DNA from: Clostridia bacterium
GTDB lineage: Bacteria; Bacillota; Clostridia; UBA1381
Direction of reading: 5' to 3'
Assembly (NCBI GenBank): GCA_900756545.1
Contig: CAAEKO010000047.1
Coordinates: forward strand, 1 to 64,000
DNA: 64,000 nt
Shown: positions 50,725 to 58,916 of the stretch, piece by piece
Numbering within the stretch: the first letter of the stretch is position 1
Layout of the letters: each line of letters begins with the position of its first letter
Made by a program: the position numbers and the translations under genes
Notes under the pieces: model-generated
Databases searched by the model: none
Told to the model about the DNA's origin: nothing
What the model saw: only the letters and a program-made list of their open reading frames with translations

Positions 50725-50988
50725 ATGTTCCTGCATTTAGGAAATGGCGCTGTGGCAGACACAGACGATATTGTGGCCGTTTTAGATATGGACAATACTA
50801 CGATTTCCAAGCAAAGCCGCCGCTTTCTGGCAACAGCGCAAAAAAACGGCCAGGTCGTAGATACTTCTGAGGATCTGCCAAAAGCATATGTAATCACGAA
50901 CTATAAAGGGGAAACGCGTGTATTTATTACTTCAGTATCCTCCCAAACTTTATTAAAGCGTTCAAAATCAAAACAAATATTATTATAG
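50725..50988 (+). CDS. remB: Extracellular matrix regulator RemB
   Basis: An 87-residue DUF370 protein (FLHLGNGAVADTDDIVAVLDM), as in the Bacillus yaaB/remB gene between recF and gyrB. AAGGAGG precedes the ATG. It is a predicted DNA-binding partner of RemA. Confidence 0.88.
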   Translation: MFLHLGNGAVADTDDIVAVLDMDNTTISKQSRRFLATAQKNGQVVDTSEDLPKAYVITNYKGETRVFITSVSSQTLLKRSKSKQILL

Positions 50989-51006
50989 ACACAGGAGAGC
51001 AAGAAC

Positions 51007-52929
51007 ATGGAAGAAAAGATCGATATCAAATATGACGAAAACCAAATACAGGTTTTAGAAGGGCTGGAGGCTGTTCGGAAGCGTCCGGGCATGTACATCG
51101 GCTCCACAGCCTCCGCCGGTCTGCACCATCTTGTTTACGAGATCGTAGACAACTCTATTGACGAGGCGCTGGCCGGCTACTGTACAGAAATCATCGTTGA
51201 CATCAATCCGGATAATTCCGTCACAGTCATTGACAACGGCCGTGGTATCCCAGTGGGAATTCATCCCCAGCAGGGCATCCCTACAGTTGAAGTCGTCCTG
51301 ACTATCCTGCATGCCGGCGGCAAATTTGGCGGCGGGGGATATAAAGTATCCGGCGGTCTGCATGGAGTAGGCTCTTCTGTCGTAAATGCATTGTCAGAGT
51401 TTTTGGAAGTAGAGGTTTCCGACGGAAAACACGTCCATTACCAGCGGTATGAACGGGGTACGCCTACCTGCAAGCTCAAAGTGATCGGGGATACAGATAA
51501 GACAGGAACAAAAATCACTTTTAAGCCCGATCCGGAAATCTTTGAGGTTCTGATTTTTGATTATGATATTTTATTGAAGCGTCTGCGCGAACAGGCATTT
51601 CTGAACAAAGGCGTTAAAATTGTTTTTACGGATAAGCGTCAGGAAAATGCAGAACCACAGGTACTTCACGCAGAAGGCGGTATCAAGGAATTTGTCCGTT
51701 ATCTGAATAAGAATAAAGATCCTCTTCACGACCAAATCATTTATTTTGAGGCTGAACGGGAAGATATGATGCTGGAAGTAGCCATGCAGTATACAGACGC
51801 TTATAATGAAACGCTTTTAAGCTTCGCCAACAATATCCACACCAATGACGGCGGTACACATGAAACTGGTTTTAAATCCGGGATGACCCGTGTCATTAAT
51901 GACTACGCCCGGAAAAATAACTTTCTGAAAGAAAAAGAAAGCAATTTGACCGGCGAGGATACCCGTGAAGGCTTAACGGCTGTTATCAGCATCAAGGTGT
52001 CTGACGCGCAGTTTGAGGGACAGACCAAGGCAAAGCTGGGAAACTCCGAAGCACGAACGCTGGTCGAAAATGCAGTTAACGATAAATTTGCGGCATTCCT
52101 CGAGGAAAATCCCCGCATTGCGAAAACCATCATTGACAAGACCCTGACTGCCTCCCGGGCCAGAGAAGCCGCCCGGAAGGCCAGAGAAGCCACCCGGAAA
52201 AATTCAGCGCTGAACAATTCTTCTCTATTGGGCAAACTGGCAAAATGTACAGATGAGGGCGCGGATTACGCCGAGTTATATATCGTCGAGGGTGATTCCG
52301 CGGGCGGCAGCGCAAAACAAGGCAGAAACCGTCGTTTTCAGGCAATCTTGCCGCTCTGGGGGAAAATGCTGAATGTAGAGAAATCACGGATAGACAAGGT
52401 ATACAGTAATGAAAAACTGCTCCCTATCGTTCAAGCACTTGGTGTAGGAATTGGCGAAGAATTTGACATAGAGAAGCTGAAATATGGAAAAGTTATCATT
52501 ATGGCCGATGCCGATGTCGACGGTTCGCATATCCGTACCCTGCTGCTGACCTTCTTTTTCCGCTATATGCGTCCTCTGATTGAAGGCGGACATATTTATA
52601 TTGCCCAGCCTCCGCTGTTTAAGGTGTTTAAGGGCAAAAACAATACCTTGGTTGAGAAGTTCGCTTTTACAGACGAGCAACGGGATGAGTTGATTGCGGA
52701 GATGGGACCAAGCTGCAAGGTGCAGCGTTATAAAGGTCTTGGCGAGATGGATCCTCCGGAGCTTTGGGAAACTACAATGGATCCTGAAAAGCGTACCATG
52801 CTGCGAATCGACATGGAAGACGCCATTCTGGCAGACGAAACCTTCACCATCCTTATGGGCGATAAGGTAGAGCCCCGCCGTGAATTTATTGAAAAGTATG
52901 CAAAAACCGTTTCAGATTTGGATATATAA
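51007..52929 (+). CDS. gyrB: DNA gyrase subunit B
   Basis: A 640-residue GyrB with the GHKL ATPase (EIVDNSIDEALAG, NGRGIPVGIH, GGLHGVGSSVVNAL), the transducer domain and the toprim part (EGDSAGGSAKQGRNRRFQAI, MADADVDGSH). Length and the downstream toprim loop fit GyrB, not ParE. gyrA does not follow: the next gene is convergent. Confidence 0.95.
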   Translation: MEEKIDIKYDENQIQVLEGLEAVRKRPGMYIGSTASAGLHHLVYEIVDNSIDEALAGYCTEIIVDINPDNSVTVIDNGRGIPVGIHPQQGIPTVEVVLTILHAGGKFGGGGYKVSGGLHGVGSSVVNALSEFLEVEVSDGKHVHYQRYERGTPTCKLKVIGDTDKTGTKITFKPDPEIFEVLIFDYDILLKRLREQAFLNKGVKIVFTDKRQENAEPQVLHAEGGIKEFVRYLNKNKDPLHDQIIYFEAEREDMMLEVAMQYTDAYNETLLSFANNIHTNDGGTHETGFKSGMTRVINDYARKNNFLKEKESNLTGEDTREGLTAVISIKVSDAQFEGQTKAKLGNSEARTLVENAVNDKFAAFLEENPRIAKTIIDKTLTASRAREAARKAREATRKNSALNNSSLLGKLAKCTDEGADYAELYIVEGDSAGGSAKQGRNRRFQAILPLWGKMLNVEKSRIDKVYSNEKLLPIVQALGVGIGEEFDIEKLKYGKVIIMADADVDGSHIRTLLLTFFFRYMRPLIEGGHIYIAQPPLFKVFKGKNNTLVEKFAFTDEQRDELIAEMGPSCKVQRYKGLGEMDPPELWETTMDPEKRTMLRIDMEDAILADETFTILMGDKVEPRREFIEKYAKTVSDLDI

Positions 52930-52968
52930 CAAATCATCTTGTTCTTTATTGAAATCTCAATACAAATC

Positions 52969-53001
52969 AAAAAGCCGGCTAACCAAATTAGCCGGCTTTT
53001 T
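52969..53001. terminator. Bidirectional terminator between gyrB and the tyrosine kinase
   Basis: AAAAAGCCGGCTAA pairs with TTAGCCGGCTTTTT over five bases; perfect stem, A/T flanks. Confidence 0.9.
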
Positions 53002-53892
53002 TTAAGACTTTTTATTCCGTTTTTTCTGTACAGTTGCTTCAATGGCCGGATCAACCGAATCGCCATAACGGTAATTCTGATTCGTAAAATCATTTTTATA
53101 GCTATATTTATACCCATAACGGTAATACTTATAACCATATCGATAACCATATAACCGGCCATAACCATAGCCGTACGCATTCAGGTTCACATCGTTCAGC
53201 ACATAGCCCAATATTTTCGCATCTGCAAAATTTAAAGCCTCTCTGGCCCGCTTTACCATCTCATGGATTGTAAAGTTTTGCCGGATTACTACAACCACGC
53301 CATGTACAAACTTAGCCATTGCCGCCGCCTCTGTCACCATAGTTACAGGCGGCGTGTCAATAAAGATATAATCATACTGCTGAGACAGGACGTCCAAAAT
53401 CTTTCCCATCTCATCAGAAGACAATAGCTCCGCTGGATTCGGCGGAATCTGACCTGATGCAATACAGTCAATATTCTGGTCAGCACAATGATGGATTGCC
53501 GAATTGATATCGATCAATCCGCATAAAACATCAGATAACCCGTTTTTCCGCTCAATCCCTAAATGCCGGTAAATCCGGGGTTTGCGCAAATCCGCATCAA
53601 TGACCAGAACCTTGGCGTTTGTCTGGGCAAAAGCAATCGCAATATTCAGGCATGACGTGGTTTTACCTTCACCTGGGCTGGCACTGGTCACAATAATCCG
53701 CTTGCATCCCTTCATACCGCTCAAGGAAAAAATAATATTCGTTCTTGTTGCTTTATATGCTTCAGTAATCGCAAATTTGGTATCCTTGTTTAACAATGTA
53801 GCGACTCGCTGTTCTATTGATGCTTCCTTCTGCCGGGATGTTGCTTTTTGTTCATTAATCCTTCCAACAAATTTACTAAATTTTTCTCCCAT
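53002..53892 (-). CDS. Bacterial tyrosine kinase (CpsD/CapB type) with Tyr-rich tail
   Basis: At 296 residues it has Walker A ASPGEGKTT, Walker A' VLVIDADLRKP and Walker B YDYIFIDTPPV, the BY-kinase core. The tail (about 240-280) is exceptionally rich in Tyr: some 13 Tyr in under 30 residues, in a Y-G-Y-K/R pattern, then more. In this family tail Tyr are autophosphorylated and control polysaccharide export. It abuts the Wzz-like gene, its usual partner. Confidence 0.93.
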   Translation of the reverse strand: MGEKFSKFVGRINEQKATSRQKEASIEQRVATLLNKDTKFAITEAYKATRTNIIFSLSGMKGCKRIIVTSASPGEGKTTSCLNIAIAFAQTNAKVLVIDADLRKPRIYRHLGIERKNGLSDVLCGLIDINSAIHHCADQNIDCIASGQIPPNPAELLSSDEMGKILDVLSQQYDYIFIDTPPVTMVTEAAAMAKFVHGVVVVIRQNFTIHEMVKRAREALNFADAKILGYVLNDVNLNAYGYGYGRLYGYRYGYKYYRYGYKYSYKNDFTNQNYRYGDSVDPAIEATVQKKRNKKS

Positions 53893-54591
53893 TTATTTTC
53901 CCTTTCTTTCATGCGTATCTGTTTCCAGGTTTGGAATCTCACCTAACAGCGGTTCATCATACCGTTGAGAAATTTCTTCACCGCTTTTGATTCTCGTGTC
54001 AAATAATTCCAGCAATACCGCAATCAGAGCGCCCAGCAATATACCGACCAGAATACCGATCAGCGTATTATTCCGAATGTTCGGGGAAATCGGGGTTTTA
54101 TTTTCTTTTGCATTGTCAAGGATTTTTACCGATCCGGCCTCAACTACCCGGATCAACTCATCAGGAGCATGCCGAAGGACGCTTCTGGCAATTAAATATA
54201 CATCATGAGGATCCTTACCGGTTACAGTGATTTCCAGAATCTCCGTTTCATTCGCAGCTCCCATTTTTAACATGTTTTTAATCTGCGCTACCGTATACTT
54301 GTTATCCAGATCCTGAACAACTTGCTCTAAAAAAGTCCTTCGTTGCAGAATTTCCGCATAAGTAGTGACCAGCTTTTGCGATGCGGCCAGAGCACCGGTG
54401 GTAACCTCTCCGCTGATTTGATTCTGTGTAGAATTGACAAACAGCGCACCCTCTGATCTATACATTGGGTCAATAAACAGACTAGTATACATGAATGCAA
54501 TTACCCCAATCGTTATAGCAGAAACTACAATCAGCCACCACCTACGGAGAAGCATATCAACGATGTCAACGATACTGATTTGCTCGTTCAA
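53893..54591 (-). CDS. Wzz/YveK-type polysaccharide co-polymerase
   Basis: The 232-residue membrane partner of the kinase has an N-terminal helix (about 18-38), a Wzz domain, and a C-terminal helix (about 180-202, NTLIGILVGILLGALIAVLL) preceded by a Pro-rich PISPNIRNN. It is likely needed to activate the kinase and set chain length. No glycosyltransferase or flippase lies nearby. Confidence 0.9.
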   Translation of the reverse strand: MNEQISIVDIVDMLLRRWWLIVVSAITIGVIAFMYTSLFIDPMYRSEGALFVNSTQNQISGEVTTGALAASQKLVTTYAEILQRRTFLEQVVQDLDNKYTVAQIKNMLKMGAANETEILEITVTGKDPHDVYLIARSVLRHAPDELIRVVEAGSVKILDNAKENKTPISPNIRNNTLIGILVGILLGALIAVLLELFDTRIKSGEEISQRYDEPLLGEIPNLETDTHERKGK

Positions 54592-54751
54592 AAAATCATC
54601 TCCCCTTAAATCTATACAATAATCTTTATTATTTTACCATACATTTTAAAAAAATGCAATTGTATTTCTATAAAATTGTTGATTTTTCAGACATAGTTGC
54701 CATTTTGTTAATTTTTTTAACGTCTTGTCCGGATAAAATGATAAAAAACTA

Positions 54752-54780
54752 TTGACAAATAATTTTGAATGGTGTACAAT
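54752..54780 (+). promoter_or_regulatory. leuA leader promoter
   Basis: TTGACA (54752-54757) and TACAAT (54775-54780), spacing 17. The AT-rich stretch 54592-54751 before it holds no recognisable gene. Confidence 0.75.
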
Positions 54781-54809
54781 GTTAAATATTAAAATGGAGG
54801 AATAAAGAG

Positions 54810-54893
54810 ATGCAGTTGAATGAAATACACTTCAATACTCTCCTACTTGGTTTGCTGGGCGCGGATGGCGGTCGGTTTATTCCTCTGCGGTAA
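54810..54893 (+). CDS. Leucine-rich leader peptide of leuA
   Basis: A 27-codon ATG frame with GGAGG 9 bases upstream encodes MQLNEIHFNTLLLGLLGADG followed by GRFIPLR. Seven of 27 residues are Leu; five of six consecutive positions (11-16) are Leu (CTC, CTA, CTT, then GGT, TTG, CTG), so ribosome stalling at low charged tRNA-Leu would be sensed here. The frame lies between a promoter and an intrinsic terminator upstream of leuA, the classical attenuation layout. Confidence 0.8.
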   Translation: MQLNEIHFNTLLLGLLGADGGRFIPLR

Positions 54894-54948
54894 AAAAGCA
54901 GCCGGAACTTGCATGACTGAGCCGTCAAGGTGCTCAGTCATTTTTTTT
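54864..54948 (+). terminator. leuA attenuator
   Basis: ATGACTGAGC (54913-54922) pairs with GCTCAGTCAT (54932-54941) and runs into T8. GATGGC at 54864-54869, inside the leader peptide frame, can pair with GCCGTC (54921-54926), which overlaps the terminator stem and so could act as antiterminator. That alternative pairing is inference. Confidence 0.75.
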
Positions 54949-54988
54949 CCAGCTTTTTAATTATTTAATTAAAGAAAGGATACCAGCC

Positions 54989-56635
54989 ATGAATTATCAG
55001 AAGTATAGAAAGGCATATCACAAGGTTCCCCTGGAACACCGGGACTGGCCGGACAGGGAGATTGAAAAAGCGCCGGTTTGGTGCAGTGTAGACCTGCGTG
55101 ACGGTAACCAGGCCCTGTATTCCCCGATGACGATAGATGAAAAAATAGAATTTTTTCAATATCTCGTCAAGCTGGGCTTCAAAGAAATTGAGGTAGGCTT
55201 TCCGGCCGCTTCGAATACGGAGTTTGAATTTGTCCGCCGTCTGATTGATGAAGATCTTATTCCAGACGACGTTTCCATTCAGGTTCTGACGCAGGCCCGG
55301 GAGCATATCATTAAAAGAACCATCGAAGCTCTGGACGGGGCAAAAAACGCCATCGTACATATTTATAATTCTACCTCTACCCTCCAGCGCCGCGTAGTCT
55401 TCCGCAAGGACATGGAGGAAATCAAAACGCTGGCTGTTGAAGGTGCAAAATTGATGGTTAGCCTGGTAGATGGTCAACTGGACGGCAATATCCGGTATGA
55501 GTATTCCCCCGAAAGCTTTACCTGTACGGAGCCGGAATATGCGGCTGAAATCTGCAACGCGGTACTGGATGTACTGAAACCTACGCAGGATCGGAAAGTA
55601 ATCATCAACCTGCCGTCTACGATTGAAGTGGCGACAGCCAATGTTTACGCGGATCAGATCGAGTACATGCATAAGCATCTGAAATATCGTGAAAACGTTA
55701 TCATCTCTCTGCACGCGCACAATGACCGGGGTACTGGCGTAGCCTCAACTGAGCTGGCGCTGCTGGCCGGCGCGGACCGTGTGGAAGGTACGCTGTTCGG
55801 AAACGGGGAACGTACTGGAAATGCAGATTTGATTGTCATTGCCCTGAATATGTTCTGCCAGGGTATTGATCCCAAGCTGAACATTGAGAATATTGACGAG
55901 ATCATTGCCGTTTTTGAGCGTTTTAACCGTCTGCCTATCCATCCCCGTCATCCCTATGCGGGAGAAATGGCCTATGTTGCTTTTTCAGGCTCTCATCAGG
56001 ATGCGATTAAAAAGAGTATGGCGGCTTACGAGGAAAGCGGCGGAAAAATTTGGGAGAATCCTTATCTTACCATCGACCCCACCGACATCGGCCGGCAATA
56101 TGAACCGATCCAGATCAATAGCCAGTCCGGTAAGGGGGGCGTAAGCTATGTTATGGAGAAAAAATTTGGGTATATTATTCCCAAGCCCATGCTTGTAGGC
56201 TTCTCCAAGCTGATTACAGACCTGTCTGACGCCAAGAAAACCGTTATGGAACCAGAAGAGATTTACGCGGCTTTCAAGCGTACCTATGTCAATCTTGACG
56301 CGCCGCTGATGCTCATTGATTACCATTGTGAGCTTCGGGGCGATATAACTACACTGACAGCCACGATTTCACTGCACGGCCAGTCCGCAACTGTCCGCGC
56401 CGAAGGAAACGGCCCTCTGGACGCTCTATGTACCGCACTGAAAACACATCTCAACCGTGAACTGGAAATTGAGGCTTACACGGAGCATGCGCTGGAGAAA
56501 ACCTCCTCCTCGCAAGCGGTCAGCTATATTGCGCTTGGTTCCAACGGCAGGACAGAATGGGGCGCCGGCGTAGACGCGAATATCAATACATCTTCCATCT
56601 ACGCGCTGATCAGTGCCATCAACAAGCTGCTGTAA
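54989..56635 (+). CDS. leuA: 2-isopropylmalate synthase
   Basis: A 548-residue enzyme of the long LeuA type with DLRDGNQALYSPM, the HAHNDRGTG metal site, GNGERTGNAD and a C-terminal regulatory domain (about 440-540). It makes the first committed intermediate of leucine synthesis and is expected to be inhibited by leucine. GAAAGGA precedes the ATG. The leader peptide/attenuator upstream fits leucine control. leuBCD are not adjacent. Confidence 0.95.
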   Translation: MNYQKYRKAYHKVPLEHRDWPDREIEKAPVWCSVDLRDGNQALYSPMTIDEKIEFFQYLVKLGFKEIEVGFPAASNTEFEFVRRLIDEDLIPDDVSIQVLTQAREHIIKRTIEALDGAKNAIVHIYNSTSTLQRRVVFRKDMEEIKTLAVEGAKLMVSLVDGQLDGNIRYEYSPESFTCTEPEYAAEICNAVLDVLKPTQDRKVIINLPSTIEVATANVYADQIEYMHKHLKYRENVIISLHAHNDRGTGVASTELALLAGADRVEGTLFGNGERTGNADLIVIALNMFCQGIDPKLNIENIDEIIAVFERFNRLPIHPRHPYAGEMAYVAFSGSHQDAIKKSMAAYEESGGKIWENPYLTIDPTDIGRQYEPIQINSQSGKGGVSYVMEKKFGYIIPKPMLVGFSKLITDLSDAKKTVMEPEEIYAAFKRTYVNLDAPLMLIDYHCELRGDITTLTATISLHGQSATVRAEGNGPLDALCTALKTHLNRELEIEAYTEHALEKTSSSQAVSYIALGSNGRTEWGAGVDANINTSSIYALISAINKLL

Positions 56636-56702
56636 ACCAGCAAACCATAAACATTTGTTAAAAGGCGGTCCCGCTCACAAGGCGAACTTCTGCGTTTTAT
56701 AA

Positions 56703-56730
56703 AGGCACGCCCCAAAGGCGTGTCTTCTTT
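56703..56730 (+). terminator. leuA terminator
   Basis: GGCACGCC pairs with GGCGTGTC over a short CAAA-type loop, followed by T-rich sequence. Confidence 0.65.
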
Positions 56731-56950
56731 ATTTTGCCACAATAAATAATATTAAATATATGGGGTTACCCCCTTTTACCATGAACTCACGGTTGATGGC
56801 GATATCTGTATTATACGACATTATTTTGGCATCGTCATGTTCAAAACATCTAAATATATCTTTTTATCTAATATTATCTATATTTTACATATCTAGTTCA
56901 TTATATAGCATAATAAACTAAAAAGATATCTCTGGGGAGTTGATAATAGA
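56731..56950. other. AT-rich intergenic stretch, no gene seen
   Basis: Between the leuA terminator and the small RHH-like gene lies strongly AT-rich sequence with no supported gene, including a TATATAGCATAATAA segment similar to one upstream of the paralogue at 26193. It may carry that gene's promoter. Confidence 0.4.
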
Positions 56951-57136
56951 ATGGAACTAAATAAAAAGCATTTAGGAATACAAATAGATGAAGATTTACA
57001 TTATAAATTAACGTATGTTGTAAAATATGAGGGAAGGATACTTTCAGGATTAATCATGTTTCTGGTTAAAAAATATATTAAAGCTTTCGAAGCTGAACAT
57101 GGTGAAATTGAACTACCTCCAAATTACAAGAAATAA
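56951..57136 (+). CDS. Small ribbon-helix-helix-like protein, paralogue of 26193
   Basis: At 61 residues it shares about 40 percent identity by eye with the protein at 26193, including HYKLTY, YIK-x-FE and G-x-IELP. The fold is compatible with ribbon-helix-helix. GGGGAG lies before the ATG. Both copies sit just upstream of a terminator and a convergent gene, in AT-rich surroundings. Function unknown. Confidence 0.7.
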   Translation: MELNKKHLGIQIDEDLHYKLTYVVKYEGRILSGLIMFLVKKYIKAFEAEHGEIELPPNYKK

Positions 57137-57160
57137 AAAAGCGGCTTCCGCCGCTTTTTT
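57135..57160. terminator. Bidirectional terminator
   Basis: AAAAAAGCGGC pairs with GCCGCTTTTTT over TTCC. Confidence 0.85.
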
Positions 57161-57698
57161 ATTTCTCATATACGCTATGCTTCAGAATGCCGATATAGGG
57201 CAAATTCCGGTGCAATTCATTATAATCCAGACCATATCCCACCACAAACGCATCAGGAATCTCTTTTCCAACATACTCTACCGCAACAGTCGACGTCCGC
57301 CGGCTGGGCTTGTTCAGCATGGTGCAAATCCGTAAAGACGCAGGATTTCTGTCCAGCAGCATTTCTTTCAGCTTGTAAAGTGTGTTTCCAGAATCAATAA
57401 TATCTTCAACCAGCAAAACATGCCTGCCCGCAATGTCCGTAGCCAGATCGTGCCGGATATGGATAACGCCGGTAGATTCCGTGCTCGCCCCATAGCTGGA
57501 AGCTTGCATAAAATCAATCTGGACAGGTACAGTCAGCGCCCGGATCAAGTCCGCCGCAAACACTACGCTGCCCTTTAAAATAATAATCGCTAAAATCTCC
57601 TTGCCGGCGTAGTCACGGCTGATTTGCTCCCCCAATCTTGCTACCGTTTCCCGAATCTCTGCTTCTGAAACCAGAATCTGTTCTATGTCTGAATGCAC
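57159..57698 (-). CDS. hpt: Hypoxanthine phosphoribosyltransferase
   Basis: A 179-residue type I phosphoribosyltransferase: PRPP motif VLLVEDIIDSGNTL, ILKGSVVFAADLIRAL and the base-binding DAFVVGYGLDYNE. It converts hypoxanthine/guanine to IMP/GMP. It starts with GTG behind GGGGG. It follows an ECF S-component by about 12 bases, so the transported compound may be a purine or a related ligand. Confidence 0.95.
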   Translation of the reverse strand: MHSDIEQILVSEAEIRETVARLGEQISRDYAGKEILAIIILKGSVVFAADLIRALTVPVQIDFMQASSYGASTESTGVIHIRHDLATDIAGRHVLLVEDIIDSGNTLYKLKEMLLDRNPASLRICTMLNKPSRRTSTVAVEYVGKEIPDAFVVGYGLDYNELHRNLPYIGILKHSVYEK

Positions 57699-57710
57699 CT
57701 TCCTGCCCCC

Positions 57711-58244
57711 TTATAAAGATTTCCACTTAATATTCGTATGTACCATTTTTGCCTTTTGCAGCGCATATAAAATCGGCGCTGTAATGAGGGAATCCAGATA
57801 ATGATGAACCAGCGTACCGATAAATGCAAACCAGGTCAGCGTTGTCAGCGCCGTCTTATTGTCCGGCAGAAGCAGCGGCGTCAGGAAATACACAATCAGC
57901 GCTTCACCGCCCGCATGCACGATGGACGTAACAATAATTACTACAAAAATATTGACGTCTTTTTTCTTAATCATATACATGCCCAGCATAGCAAAAAAGA
58001 TATGCGACGCGGCCCGCAGGACAACCACGGGATTTCCCGTGGAAATGATAAATCCGATACAGGAACCAATGACTGTCAGAACCGTAACAAACGGATTGAT
58101 AAACAGCGCGATCATGGTCGGCACATGACTTCCCGGCGTCAGCGAAAACGGCGGCGGAACCGGAAGTTTAAAAGAAAATGTAATCAGGATGGAAAGTGCG
58201 GTCAGTAACGACGCTAATACAACATCCCTTGTTTTGTTATTCAT
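57711..58244 (-). CDS. ECF transporter S-component-like membrane protein
   Basis: The protein has 177 residues from ATG 58244 (GGAGGG upstream; a TTG at 58250 is also in frame) and five to six helices. It shows the S-component pattern at the start (VVLASLLTALSILITF), a TPGSHVPTMIALFINP segment and a GGEALIVYFLTPLLLP region, reminiscent of NiaX-type niacin transporters. The substrate is not established; hpt next door suggests a base or nucleoside instead. Confidence 0.72.
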   Translation of the reverse strand: MNNKTRDVVLASLLTALSILITFSFKLPVPPPFSLTPGSHVPTMIALFINPFVTVLTVIGSCIGFIISTGNPVVVLRAASHIFFAMLGMYMIKKKDVNIFVVIIVTSIVHAGGEALIVYFLTPLLLPDNKTALTTLTWFAFIGTLVHHYLDSLITAPILYALQKAKMVHTNIKWKSL

Positions 58245-58246
58245 TC

Positions 58247-58780
58247 TCAACCCTCCACATTTAATTTCAGAAAATTATCTATAATATCAAATCCGTTCGA
58301 GGTCAAACTCGAATGGATATAATAGTTCACCGCGTAAATATGCCCGTATTCCCCGCCGGCCAATACATTCCGCACGCCGAGAACCTCCCCGGTTTCCGCC
58401 CTGGCGATGCAATCCAGCTCGGTGGGCCTTGCCGCCTCATCAATAGCTACCGGGTTTCCCCGGCAGATCTTTACTACAGTTTCAAAGCCCCGAAAAACCG
58501 GCGCGCTGGTGTCCAGCACAGCCCATTCCTGTTTTCCCTCGGCGCAGTCTACAGCGTTACAGGTTCCGCCGAAGGCCGTTACCACACTTTGATAGCCGTC
58601 TAAAATCCCCAAAAGCGGAAGATTGTTGTCAATCGCGAATTTTACGGCTGCAATCGCGTTTTCGCTGTTTTCCGCAATGATGATCCGCTCAATATTTTCT
58701 CCGCCGGCGTCCGTGGAAAGCGCCGCGCCGGACTGGGCGATGAAATCATAAATATCCTGGCCTCCTAAATACAGCACCAT
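58247..58780 (-). CDS. Glutamine-amidotransferase-like protein lacking all catalytic residues
   Basis: This 177-residue protein follows the class I amidotransferase fold of TrpG type over its length (PLLGILDGYQSVVTAFGG, then FRGFETVVKICRGNPVAI and IYAVNYYIHSSLTSNGFDII). The nucleophile elbow G-I-C-L-G-H-Q reads G-I-L-D-G-Y-Q (58-64), so Cys is Leu. The Q-F-H-P-E motif reads N-Y-Y-I-H, so His and Glu are gone as well. It should not hydrolyse glutamine. AAAGGAG precedes the ATG. It overlaps the ECF S-component's region and heads the hpt operon, so it may be a ligand sensor or a transporter partner. Confidence 0.78.
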   Translation of the reverse strand: MVLYLGGQDIYDFIAQSGAALSTDAGGENIERIIIAENSENAIAAVKFAIDNNLPLLGILDGYQSVVTAFGGTCNAVDCAEGKQEWAVLDTSAPVFRGFETVVKICRGNPVAIDEAARPTELDCIARAETGEVLGVRNVLAGGEYGHIYAVNYYIHSSLTSNGFDIIDNFLKLNVEG

Positions 58781-58813
58781 ATGATTTCTCCTTTATCAAA
58801 TTATTCCCAACAC

Positions 58814-58877
58814 TTGAAAACAAGTCATTTTTTTGATATAATGTAGATATTATATACCAAAAGCTGCAAATTTTCAA
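58814..58877. promoter_or_regulatory. Overlapping opposed promoters of the hpt operon and the glycosyltransferase
   Basis: Plus strand: TTGAAA (58814-58819), 17 bases, TATAAT (58837-58842). Minus strand: TTGAAA (58872-58877), 17 bases, TATAAT (58849-58854). The two -10 boxes are six bases apart, so polymerase can occupy only one at a time. Confidence 0.75.
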
Positions 58878-58916
58878 GATAAAAAACGATTTTTTGAGAA
58901 AGATTGAGGAAACGGC

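Noticed and set aside
53002..54591. Capsule biosynthesis locus
   Set aside because: Only kinase and Wzz are present; neither glycosyltransferases nor flippase or polymerase lie within the window.
54810..54948. T-box riboswitch before leuA
   Set aside because: No T-box sequence of the GGTGG-ACCGCG type is visible; the leader peptide layout explains the terminator better.
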